Origin: Alitta virens
Taxonomy: Eukaryota; Annelida; Polychaeta; Phyllodocida; Nereididae
Assembly: GCA_932294295.1 (NCBI GenBank)
Contig: OW028573.1
Span: 2,056,001 to 2,120,000, forward strand
Length of the DNA: 64,000 bases
Direction: 5' to 3'
Position 1 is the first letter of the stretch; each line of letters starts with the position of its first letter. Positions 34,685-46,420 of this stretch are shown one piece after another. The notes under the pieces were generated by a model, which made no database searches, was not told the origin of the DNA, and saw only the letters and a list, made by a program, of their open reading frames with translations. Both the position numbers and the translations under genes were made by a program.

Positions 34685-35362
34685 ATGGAGAACTTTGCCA
34701 CAGTCACTGGGCTCAACTTTATCATCCTGCCAGCCCCCCTGGCAACCACTGCTACAACACTGGGCACCTGCACTTTCAAGCCTTTGACAGTCATCACTAC
34801 AGCTGCAGTCAACAAGCCCAGGTTCACATCCACGCCTCCTCTGAAGCCAGCCAAGAAGTTCAGGGATGAACAAGAGGAGATCCTCAGATGCAAAAGGCGT
34901 TTAGACTTCGCCAGTTTTGGATTGCACAGTCTACAGCGCAGCTCAAGGACTGTTGGAGTGGTTCGACGCAATGAAAGGGAGAGAAACAGGGTCAAGCTGA
35001 TCAACAACACTTTTGCCAACTTGCAAGCTCATCTGCCTAACTCAGAAACAACCTCCAAAGGTAAAGCCAAGAAGCTGAGCAAAGTGGACACCCTGAAGAA
35101 TGCCATCGACTACATCCGAGGCTTGCAGGAAATGCTGGACGACCATGATGCTGTCAGCGCTGCTTTCCAAAATGGATACATCCCATCTGAAATGCCCTCT
35201 GAGCTGTCTCCTGCTGATTCAACTGGCACGTCTGCTTCAGCCGCATCCCCATCTTCTAGCTGTGGATCTCCAGAACAGAGCATCAGTGATCAAGGAGACA
35301 GTGAACCACCACTCAGCCCTGATGAAGAAGATCTGCTGGACTTTGCCTCCTGGTTCCAGTGA
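34685..35362 (+). CDS. ascl1: Achaete-scute homolog, ASCL1-like bHLH transcription factor (gene B)
   Basis: Single-exon CDS of 225 aa; human ASCL1 is 236 aa. A short hydrophobic and Thr-rich N-terminus is followed by EEILRCKRRLDFASFG (about 64-79), as in ASCL1. The bHLH is at about 94-151: basic RRNERERNRVK 94-104, helix 1 105-117, a loop with SETTSKGKAKK, and helix 2 LSKVDTLKNAIDYIRGLQEML. DDHDAVSAAFQ (152-162) corresponds to the DEHDAVSAAFQ stretch of ASCL1. A Ser/Pro-rich tail ends in LSPDEEDLLDFASWFQ. Family knowledge: ASCL1 is a pioneer-like proneural factor that binds CAGCTG E-boxes with TCF3/4/12 partners and switches on Notch ligands. The helix-2 entry reads LSKVDTL instead of the usual MSKVETL, and the loop is about five residues longer than in vertebrates. 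It lies 25.5 kb from gene A and points away from it. Confidence 0.97.
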   Translation: MENFATVTGLNFIILPAPLATTATTLGTCTFKPLTVITTAAVNKPRFTSTPPLKPAKKFRDEQEEILRCKRRLDFASFGLHSLQRSSRTVGVVRRNERERNRVKLINNTFANLQAHLPNSETTSKGKAKKLSKVDTLKNAIDYIRGLQEMLDDHDAVSAAFQNGYIPSEMPSELSPADSTGTSASAASPSSSCGSPEQSISDQGDSEPPLSPDEEDLLDFASWFQ

Positions 35363-35399
35363 TCCAACATCCATCAACTAGCTCTACTGTGATAATTAG

Positions 35400-36141
35400 G
35401 TAAGTCTCTATTTCATTTATTTGTTGCTTCATCTATTACTTAGTAACTTCTTTAGTGTTAAAGTAACTTCTTGTTAAAGAACTATGAGTAACTTTATTTG
35501 ACATGGTTGGTAGGCAAGTCAGAATCCAGTCAGCTTCTGCAAATAGACCTGGACGCTGTCAAACGCTTTCCATGAGTCATCCAACATGGCTGACTTTGGA
35601 TCAATAACGGCCATGTTGTGCTACACTGAACAACCACTGGTAGCTAGCTAAATTGTGAACTATCTACGCAGCTATATTATTTTGATCCAGGGTTGGATCT
35701 GACATCATCATGTTATCTTTGTAAACAAACTCGACTTGGCTAGCTTGCTGACCTCAGCCATAGTGACACATTGAAACAGTGCACCAAACAAAGTGCAAAT
35801 TAACTATTCAAAAATTTAAACTTCTGTCTCAGTTTTGGTACTATTGGTATCATGTTCATCTTGTCCTTGGCTGTGATGGCTGTGATGGCAGTGAACTCGC
35901 TTGCCAAGGCCAATATACATGATGTCTTGTCAGTCAGCTATGTAATTATAAGTGCCATGTGTTCCTTGGGCGGCAGGTGTGTTCCTAGAAGCTATGGCAA
36001 GCCACGCAACTGGCGTCTTCAGTAAACATTGTGACCTTGTCAACACAAGAGAGCGTGGCAGAGGCGCGTGCCCCTTCTAGGCCCCTAGAAGCGTCCACAA
36101 TCACTCTAGCGAAACTAATGTTCTTCTTTTCTTCCTTGCAG
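35400..36141 (+). other. Intron in the 3' UTR of ASCL gene B
   Basis: Donor TTAG|GTAAGT has its exon ending at 35399, 37 nt after the stop codon. The acceptor is TTCTTTTCTTCCTTGCAG|CC, with AG at 36140-36141. Both sites are near-perfect. The length is 742 bp. Vertebrate ASCL1 genes have an intron in the same place. Confidence 0.8.
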
Positions 36142-37430
36142 CCTGTCTTGCGAGACGACTACGCGTTTCTGGGAACCCCCCACCAAGGTGAACTGTGAAT
36201 TGTCAGGAACGACAGATGCGCCCTCTTCAACTACTCTGGAAAACCCATAGGAATCCCCGAATGACGTTGCTCTGCTGTGTCCGTGGGCAAGAGGAGGTTG
36301 AGCTACTGGAATGGCGACTGCATATGTGGAGCCAGCGGCCATGGGGACGCCCCTAACATGGCGGTCAACAAGCACCCCATGACCTCTGGGTCACCCTTTA
36401 CGTCGCGCAAGAATACCTGCACCAGACAAGTTGCCAATTTGCCCCAAAGACTTTTCAAACTTCCCCAAAGACATTCCACTGAAAACCTGCAAATTTGCGA
36501 CCTTCGATTGACTTTCAGAAACTTGGGGAGTCATTTGGTGATTCCTGAACGTCGAGGATTTCCCACGCCATCTTAAGGGGGGACTCCCTGGGGTTTCCCC
36601 ATTCTACCTGTCTGGGGAAGCATGGGAACCCTCTTTTCTCACGTGACTCACTCCACACCTGACCCTGGTGGGAACTGTATGAACCAGAGACGCACAATTT
36701 TAACTTGGTAGATTAAACCACGGTGCTTATAGATCTGAACTCTTTAACACCAAAATGAGGATATCTAGTCGAATGCTTCCTTAGAATTAGACAATTGTAG
36801 TTTTGCATATTGATGACTTTCATGACAATTGATCAATCAGTTGCTTAATTTTGTTGAATAGTTTATGTTAATGCAAATTATATGAGACGTTTTTAATGCT
36901 AATGTACTTGCTGTGAATTGTTAAACATTCCATTATTGCACAGATTAAAGTGTCACTGCTCAGATTGTTAGCCTGATGAGGTAAGCTCTGTGTTGACTTT
37001 AAGGACTTATATACTTTAAGGACTTACAGAGCGTTTCAAGGGACTTTCCCATTTGCTGATCTCATCAGCTCCCAGCCATTCGCATTGGCAGCCGTTCAAA
37101 TTGTTCCACACTTTTCTACACACTTTAAAACAACATTTTGACATGTATACATGATTTTGATATATATTTTTATACACATTTACAGACATTACACCTGTTT
37201 ACAATATTGGTGATCTCAAAACTTACAGTAATTTATCCATTTGTCTCATCCATGTACGGCATATTATGATCTTGAATGTTAATACTATTGTCCAATTTAC
37301 AATTTGTATATATATATATATAAATGTTGCACAGTTGAATCGAGAAATCCTGTTTGTACATATGTATGATATTATTGAAACGTTATATTTTCAAAAAGTA
37401 GAAAATAATAAAAAGAGTATTATTTTAACG
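36142..37430 (+). other. 3' UTR exon 2 of ASCL gene B
   Basis: Begins after the predicted acceptor. The first ~550 nt are mixed in composition and the rest is AT-rich, with a short TA microsatellite. It contains no convincing coding region. The inferred end is just after AATAAA at 37407-37412. A weaker ATTAAA near 36944 could give a shorter form. Confidence 0.55.
37407..37412 (+). terminator. Polyadenylation signal of ASCL gene B
   Basis: AATAAA in a strongly AT-rich stretch, followed within about 30 nt by T-rich and GT-rich sequence, as expected for a cleavage site. Alternative upstream hexamers are possible. Confidence 0.45.
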
Positions 37431-38002
37431 ATACTTTTGTGTTTTGGTGATCTTTGAAAATGCTCACATATTGAATTAAAATTAAATGGTGTTGAGATAA
37501 TGAATTCCAACACCAAGTAGCGGAAAATTGCCCTACACCTCTCTGAGGTCAATGCTTATGGGTCATCTGGCATGGACATTGACTGTTCTGTGTTTGAAGG
37601 AGCAGAAAATTGGTTGCACAATTTGACAATAACCTCGAAATTTGCTAATGGGAGACTTTCGGTTCTCTAGTCTCTCCCTAAAATTAATTCTGTCATGGCA
37701 GATCTTTCACCACTACCCCTTGTTAATTCTGCATCGCTATTTCAGATCATTATTTTAGACATGAGGGTGTCACAATGGGTCACTATAGTCTGTCACCGAG
37801 GGGATCCTATTACGCAACACTTGTCGCATCACCTTCGCCCCTAATATAGTTGCAAAACTTCGAGGGGTAAAAGTTCACCAGGTTCTAAATTTGGCACAAA
37901 GTTCAAGGGATGCGCGTTCCTGTTACACAACCTGCTGCAGGGGACGCCATCTTGGATGTGGCCGCTTAGGACCTCATTAAAGCCTTTGCAACATACGCAC
38001 TG

Positions 38003-38016
38003 CCACTAGATGGCGT
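38003..38016 (+). promoter_or_regulatory. CTCF-type motif, 13/14
   Basis: CCACTAGATGGCGT differs from CCASYAGRKGGCRS only at the last base. It lies about 0.6 kb beyond the inferred end of gene B. Confidence 0.4.
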
Positions 38017-39141
38017 AATGACAAATTGTATGGAGGGCACTATAGAGGCACTAGAGGGCACTAGAGATGGCTTGGGTGAGAAGATCTTTGAATAGAACAG
38101 AGTGAGAATGACAATGAGTTATCTACTTCAAGGAGGAGCACTTCTAACATCTGGTATGTTGATGATCCCTAGTCTATGATTGTTTACATGTGTTTCCAAC
38201 AAGAACCAGCAATTTTCCTTCTTTTAACATTGATTTTTTTTTCCTGAATGCAATCCCAATACATTCCATGTAGTCACACCCATTCAGAAATGTGTCGAAA
38301 GTATAGAGATATATTTTTTGTGTGTATCTGTTCTGGAAAGGCCTTCAGCTTGAATGAGCATTCGAGTGGAAAGTTTGGAGTCCTGAAACCCCACCTAAAT
38401 CACAAGAACTAATCCTCCCTGAATCAGCAGTTTGGCTCATTGGTAGCACCACAAAGAGTTGGGCTGGCACATTGTTCACAAGTGGTCCACTGACAAAGCC
38501 TCTGGTTTGGGTGTAGCCTTGTGGATCCAACTAAATCTGACCCTCATTACTCAAGGATTAGAGAGGGACAGAGCGCGTGCTGGCGAAATGTTTACCTGTT
38601 ATTGTCACCCCTAACGACCACCTCTTCTCTCGGGTATGCTCTTTTGTCTGCTCATGTGAGGCCTTCATTTCAAATGGCCAATAATGGAGACGCCAGTGTC
38701 GTTTCATACAAGTGCTACTTTTTGCAATGGATCAATGTGGGTGTTGGATCACCTTGATCTTCCTTTTGCTTTTTGTAGTTTTAATGGCTTGAAAGAGAGG
38801 ATCTAATTGAATAAACAAACATGCATTTGGGTAATCATCAAGCAGTAAAATTAACCCCATTCTGGGTAAGGAATTGTAAGGTTTTATTATTTCTTGTTCT
38901 CAGTCCCTCGGCTTTTAGTGTTATCTGTTACAGGCAACCATATATGTGCACGCTTTCTGTGCTTTTACCATTTGTTAGATTTCATTACAGGATGACCTTT
39001 GCCTGAAAGGACGCTACAAATTGTGTGGACACCCCCTGCGACTGCATAGATGGTACTGGGAGGGCTTCCCACAGAGTTTAGTGCTGAAGTGGAAAATGCC
39101 CTCGCCCAAATAATTCTCACGGGGAGCCCTTGAGCACATCC

Positions 39142-39184
39142 ACTGTGTCAGGGCTATGTCAGGGGCTGTGTCAGGGCTATGTCA
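39142..39184 (+). repeat. Two-copy ~22-bp tandem repeat (TGTGTCAGGGCTATGTCA)
   Basis: TGTGTCAGGGCTATGTCA occurs twice, joined by GGGGC. Confidence 0.8.
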
Positions 39185-41088
39185 CCCCTGCGTCTGCCAT
39201 GAGGGCGTTACGAGGATTCGGGTAACCAAGACAACGCGATTCAGCTACCTACGTAACCGCTGCGTGAACTACGGGAGCAGAAGCCACAGTAATAGCATGG
39301 CTGTCCTTCTAATGGCGCCTGTAACACTAAACGTCCTTCGTGCCCCACGCAACGTCTTCCTCGGCGTCGACGCTCTGTCACAACGTCACGGACCACCTCA
39401 ACCGTGTCCTGAAGGTGACGTCAACTTAATCTGTAAGGGCATTACTGATATCAAGGCACAAAGTCTGTCACCCCAAACACCCCAAAACACGACCAGGGCT
39501 TTACTTGCTTTTGCTGTGTGTATATCGTGTGACGGCATTGCTGTTGTTTGTGTTGTTAGGAGTGTGAGAACTGTTAATGTGAAATAGGAACCAATGATGC
39601 ATTGACATCTCTTGTTGGCACTTAAGTACAGGGCGAATATGAGGCAGATTCAGTTTGCAACAGACTGACAGGTCTATAGGCCAAAGGGCTGGGAGGGGAC
39701 TCACAGGTAGCCTCCCTTTCACTGCCTCTATGCTGCCTCTGTGGGGCCTCTATGGGGCCTCTATAGGTGGTCAGTTGTACTCTATGCTTTTTGCCCCGGG
39801 TGCTTCGATTAGGTCCAGTTGCGCAAAATGCTTTCATCGACCCACCATGGCTGCTGCTTCGAATGCTTATTTGACTGCTCCTATTATCTGCAGATTATGG
39901 GAAACTTGGAGTGGATGGACTGGCTTTGTGTGTTGCTCTCAACAAGCGTCAGTTGGTAGACTTAATATCACTCCAAGGGTTCCCTGGCTACATACCAATC
40001 CAGTGAGTGAGCAAAAGCACAATATTTGCTCTAGGCCTCAAGTATTAATTGGTGGGCTAATCTGTGTTGACTTGGCGATTGGCTGATTGTCTGGGACTCC
40101 CAAGAAACGGCGTTATCAGCGGTTGTCGCGTGGCTAGCGTTGCATTGATTTATATGTCCCAGATATCAGCCTCTTGAAGTTTTTCTTGGGCCCAAAGGTC
40201 TCCCAAAGTGGCATCGCTCAAATGACTTCTTAGGTCACATTTTTGTTACAAATATAAATTTGCTTTGTTAATCATTCTCAATGGTGTGATAAGACAGTTC
40301 TTCTTTGCCTGATAAGAAATGCCCATTTCCTATTTTGTTAACCCGTGATTAATAATTACGGTGTTTCTGTGCAAGTTGCTTCTACACACACAAGAAAAAA
40401 ATTAGCAAATAGATGACGAAATCAATGTGTTATTTTGAGTACGCAGAGCTTGTGATCAACCAAAGTGACAGTGTAACATGACAAATTAACTAAAATTGAA
40501 TTTGGAGATTGATTTATAAAGTGTGAATGAAAAGTCTTTTCGTTGACAAAATTATTTTATTTTGTAACATGACCAATTAAATAAAGCCATGACGTTTATT
40601 TCAAAATCATGTGGCTAATTATTGCACAATTCCATTTATGATATATGTCATTTATGAATTATTATATGCTGACGTAAATTGTGTGAATAAGGCAAAAACA
40701 GTGCTTCCATGATCTGAAGAAATTACTCCTTTCGTTCATGTATACAAATGATGCAGTTCCATTTTGGCTGAATTAGTCCAATAATTCATTCCAAAAATAA
40801 ACCAATTATGCCAAATGTCCATACATTGTTCACTTATAGTGACTGGACACTGGTCCGCACAGAAGAGGTCAATTAGGTCCGATTGGACTCACTTCAAAAG
40901 ATCCAGTGGTCACTTTAATGACCTCAGGGAGGATATTACGGCAAATTATTGACAATAGAAGAAAGTCCACAACATATGTGTGTTCCTGTTATTAATCTTA
41001 ATGTGCCCTAAGTAATAATTGGCTTGGTAAATTGGCTCTGATGACAATGTACACGAGAGAGCGGCCATATTGCATGTCTTTGACAAGC

Positions 41089-41102
41089 AAGCCCCCTGGT
41101 GG
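41089..41102 (-). promoter_or_regulatory. CTCF-type motif on the minus strand, 12/14
   Basis: On the minus strand it reads CCACCAGGGGGCTT, preceded by TGG: the classical CCACCAGGGGG core. It points towards the motif at 38 kb. Confidence 0.35.
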
Positions 41103-44100
41103 CCAGATTACAGACTAAGGAGTCCACACGACCCGCAGAGAAACTATGGAGGGCCTTCATTATATTTGGTCGGATTCTTTAATCAGACGAAAAAATGAAG
41201 AAAGTGTTTCCATAGAATTTATGGCTGTTACGGGTGGTTAATTTTAACCATGGACGTATACCACCTTTAATCTCAATAAGAATATTTCAGTGATTATTTT
41301 TTTGCTGACATACAACTAATTATATGACAAGGACAGACAGCCCAGGTCGAGGATGCAGATATAGGCCTATTAGGGAAATCAATTTGGGCTAGAAGAACGA
41401 TTCTTTATCTGCACTGTGACTTTATGGAATTAATGTAATAATTGAAACTCTTTTTTGGACTCAATATTATATTTATTTATTTATAAAAAAATATTTACAT
41501 AGGGTAAAAAAATATTTTGAGCAACAGCTCTTTTACAAAATGGCCCTGTTTGTTATTATTATATAGAGTGACTGAGAAGTTGGTCAAAATGACTAATGGC
41601 ACACAGGACAGTAACTTAGACTGTCTAAATGCTTGATAAGGTTGACAGAATTGTTATTCTAATGCTATGGAGGGTCCATCATACTAGACACAGTCAAAAT
41701 GCCTACATTTAGATAAAACTTTGGCTTAATATCCATAAAAAGTAAGTCAGAATGTCTGAGGAGTTGAAATGTCCAACCAGTTACTGAAATTAGGTGTGTT
41801 GACTATAAGAACAGGTTTTAGTTAGCAGTGTTGATTTTCTTATGGTGATGAGATGGTCGAGCCTAACCACACAGAGAAAAGAGCCACCAAGTTCGGGAGT
41901 GTAATTGAAATCGCCGGCTAAGATTGTATGACCCATGTGTTAGGAGGGTGACAAAGGGGGCTGGTGGCCCTGTCAGTTTTAGGTGTTGTGTGGTGGCAGA
42001 GGTCAGCACTGTCGTGGCAAGCCAGGGAGGTCACCCCAAGGCGAACGTCGTTGCGTCACGTCTGCATGACGTCAAGAGGACAATAGGATTGTTGATGAAG
42101 ACAATTCATGAATGGTCGGAAGAGTCTGCTTGGGTAACCTGCCTGCTCCCACTGACAGCTCGATGCCTCTCTCAGCTTGCTCTTGCTGCTCTGGCTCCTC
42201 CCAGAAAACCCTCCAGACATGTTATAATTAATCATTAGGTGGCGTTATTAACCTCGGCCACACGCTGTTGCTCTGCCGCCCCATCCTCCAGCATCTCCTG
42301 GCAATATAACCCACCACCTGGTCCAAATAAAGCATTTGAGCAAAAAGTTGAATTGAACGGCATTGGGTCACCCCAAGAACCCCACTAACTCTGTGACCAC
42401 AAACCACCCGATGAACATGGTGTCACATGGAGTAGAATGTGCAACCCCATTCTCTTTGACACAACTTCACAGTTAATTCAGCAGGGACAGGATCAAAGAG
42501 AGAGTGTCTGTTATTTTCAGAACAATTTCAATGGTCTCCCAGGTGAGAAACTGCCCCATTGATTGTCCGTTATATTGCTGACCATTCTGACTGACCATTC
42601 AGGGGCTTGTCCGCCTCATTAAACTGACCGACTCCCTCAAGCGTGCCTATTACGACAGCACACAAAACGAATTTGCATGAGAATGTCTTACGCCTCGATT
42701 GGATCGTCCCATCAATAGGGTTGTTACGACAAGGTTTGTATTCAATTTGGAGGGACACTTTGAAGCAAGAAGCGGCCATTGAAACCTTGTAGGTCCACGT
42801 GTATTGATAGTTAACAAGAAAACCAAACTTGGGAGGACTCCTTTGATCTGCACCTTGATTGGGTCAGATCTCATCTGAGGTGTGAAAGTATTCTAATAAC
42901 TTCAAAGAGGATCACTTGGGCACCTTATGTCATTTGGGTGTATATGTTGATTGGTGGAGGTTAAGTGGACAAACGCCTTATGAGAACTTGTGCTGTTATT
43001 TAAGCACCTTGGGAACTTCTGAGGGGAGCAGCTGGGAAGGGAAATAAATTACTCCACAGCACCCCACCCTACCTCCCAAAAAAGGGGGAAAGAAGCAGTT
43101 ACGCGTGATCTCGCGTTTTCTCACAACATACGTGACTCGGCTGCTGACACATTCACGGACCAAGCTCTCAGTTGACCGACTCCAGTTACGTTATTCCATG
43201 CCCTTTGACCCATCATTCGCGCTGTATTATCGCCCCGGTGTCACCCAATCATTACAGTGCGTGTACGTTTCACACCAGATTTCATATCTCATGGTAAACA
43301 CACGACTTCTCCAGGGTCTCAAAATGTTGCACGATAGAGAAAATATGGATATTCCCAATTATAGAAAACCAGTGAGGCGAGGTATATAGTTTTATGAAAC
43401 ATAAAATCAGTGACGCAAGAACTGCATATTGTTTTATGCATGCAAATAATTGCACCCATGTTACATTAAAAATTCAGCCAGACACCACTTAAAGTGATTG
43501 GCAATTATCCATCTTGCTAAATAGCAGGGTATGGCTGTAGGGACGATCTATTTCACGTGAGTTTTGTGAAGGGAATTTATCATTCAAGCAATTAAGTGGG
43601 AAGCTTCTGCCCCCTAAGGGCTGTGGGGGGACATAGCCATGTACACAATAATCACGTCAGGGGGGTTTCTAGGCAGGGCGTTCTTCCAGGCATGTGTGAC
43701 CCCACTAACCCCATTTCGGGGCTCATATACGCCATCTACATTTATCCAACGTCATGTATGTCAAAGAGGGTGCACTGGAGGGGTGCCACGCGACGGCCAT
43801 CTGCCCTCGGCTCAAATAGTGATGTATCGCTGGATGAAATTGCACATCATTCTATTGGATTCATCCGTGAAACCCTAGAATGTCCATAAACACAACAGAT
43901 ATAATCTGGCATGCACTCTCAATGCCCATGCAGCATTCACTGCATTTTTTTTTACCATTGTATTGCAGCCTATGCAAAGGTTGTAACCCAGCCATGCATT
44001 TCAAGTTTGGCATAAACTTTGTTGGTTGAGGAAAAATTCACCCTCAGGTCACAGGGCCATTTAAAACAAGCATTGCTCTTGTGCATGTTGTGGTTTCAGG

Positions 44101-46380
44101 GGAATTACATGAACAGTTTGCAGGCAATTGGTCTTTGAAGGGCAGAGCTGTTTAGAGAGGTCCTCTGGATATTATTGTGGCGTTCTTTGTGCAGGAAGAT
44201 GACCTCAGTTATATGGGGTCCAAGGTTTGAGGACCTCAATGGATGCCACACGCCTGCTACAATCCCAGCAACAACACATGTAATCTTCCCAAACAGGAGG
44301 CAAAATGGATTCAACCACATCTGTTATGGTCTACACGAACTGACGGTTAAATTGTACATGCAGTTGGGGTAAATTTGGTCTGTCTGCGGCTGAGACAAAG
44401 CTCATAGAAGCTGTAAATAACCCACCGTCCCGTATATTACCCTCTACCCCCACAGAGACTTTGTCAGTAACCCGTCATAATCGCCCTCCGAAACAGGACC
44501 ATTAGGTTTGGGCGATTTCCATCTGGAAACTAGAGAAGCGGCGATCGGGTTACATGGGTAGAACAGAAGAGGCTGGAACCCAGACAAGAGGCTGGGGAAG
44601 ATCACGCGCCCATTATGAATGGGGTGACGCAAAGCCACGCTGGAGTTAAGCAAGGAAAGACGCGCCAAAACAAGGAGCACCGGAGGGAGCCGGGGACAGG
44701 CGACCGCCCTGTCAAACACCCATGTGCAACACAGTGCAAGGGCTCGGGTGGCCACGTGGCTACACACAAATCAGGCATCAATCAAAATCCCGTTTGGTCT
44801 GCATGCTCCCCCCAGACCCAATCAGCCCGCAAAAACCTTTGACAGCCTTCGAGGAATATATTGTCGCTTGGGTAGACAGTGTCAATTGTCCAGGCGCCCA
44901 GGGCGGAGTGGGGTCTGTCGGGTAATTGCGCTGGAGGTTGTGTCCTTCAGTCGAGGGGAGAAGGAGGACCTTTCAATGATGAATGGCTGTTAGGGAGGCC
45001 CACTCTAAACCCATCATTTCTAGGCAACTGTGCCTGCCAAGCCCACCAGTCATTTATTTAGCCCCATCAATTCTCTGCAACAATGCATTGGCCTCGTGCT
45101 GATGTTGTCCATCTTGGTTCTCTCAGTTTTCAAAATCAGCTTTTGAAGTTATGAAGTTCAGTTGCTCGTTATGTGAAAGTCAGCTTCCCATTATGTTTCC
45201 TAGAAGTTAATGAGGAACTTCGAGGAAGGTTCCAAGACACACTACAGCGTTTTATGTGAGGTCGTGTTTCCATGGCTTCCAGGACCAGAAGCCAAAACTC
45301 GTGAGAATGTTTAAAAAGTTTTTTGTTCGAGTCAGACATCATTAGCCATGCCCCAGAAACGATCCAGGTCTTATGAAAAGCAGCTTTTGAAAATGATTCT
45401 GAAAAACGTGATGGGGACTGGGCTGCCAGGAACACCACGGTCCATGGAGCTTTTGTGGGTCTTACAAGGCGGGCCCATTGTGTCCGCACCCACCGCAGCA
45501 TACTAATGAGAAGTGCTTTTTGTCAATGAGCACACTGAAAAGCCGAATTTTGTCATCACAGAATCCTGGCAACCTGTTTTGGCTTCTCCTGTTTCAGCGA
45601 CTGGTGATGTAAGCCATTTTTCTGGCTGCTGCATTGTAAGTTATCACAACCGTCGATCGCATCTTTTTGCTAGTTATGAAAGACTTTCCCAAGGCCTTTG
45701 ACTGAGTTGGCAACACTGCCCTGCTCCATGGCCACTTCACAAGAAACGTTAAACGCTCTTTGGAGACGTATTCTTTTGATCATCTCTGTGTGTTCTGATA
45801 ACTGTAACTGCTCTGGCTTCATTATGATTACTTCATAGTTTAGCCAGATAATTGTGCAACAAGGAAGCTGCTTATGTTGATAGCTGGTTCATCTACCCAT
45901 GTCTTCTTTGGTCCCCGGGGTCTCAGTTGCTGTATCATTTTTCTGCTTTTCTGGAGATAATTACAACGATTTTCCACTCTAATTGTACTAGACCCTTACT
46001 TTAGGGTCATTTGGAGATCGCTAATTTCCTCCGTTATATCACAGTAGCGTAACGACAGTCAGTGGACACCGCTGTGACGCACTGACCACGACATCAAAGG
46101 CACTGTGTACTTTGATGACGCAACCGCGTGACGTTATCATTGGGCTTAACGTGACGTGGTGCGCAATATTGGAAAGCTTTGGCGCCTCTGGGCTCTTCAA
46201 AATGGGAGACTGCAAAACCATAGTCACAACAGAGAGGTCATCAAATGATTCGAGTGTATATCAATTGCTACCAACAAAAGCAATGAGCTGCACAAACTAC
46301 TCACTTGTATTACATGGCCCAACACCTTTTCTTTCATTCACTGAAAACAGAAACCCATAATCTTTACAAAAGTGTCTCAA

Positions 46381-46420
46381 GGAGGTTTAATGGTGTCCCT
46401 GGAGGTTTAATGGTGTCCCT
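46381..46420 (+). repeat. Perfect two-copy 20-bp tandem duplication
   Basis: GGAGGTTTAATGGTGTCCCT is repeated twice without change, followed by a partial third start (GGGG). Confidence 0.9.

Noticed and set aside
34612..35019. 135-codon frame antisense to ASCL gene B
   Set aside because: Shadow of the real coding exon; no independent evidence.
36277..36576. 99-codon frame in gene B exon 2
   Set aside because: It lies in the predicted 3' UTR, has no recognisable domain, and the true stop codon is upstream.
39156..40086. Two consecutive 143-codon frames
   Set aside because: No domain, uneven composition (GGCCTCTATG repeats), and no splice or promoter context; judged chance frames.
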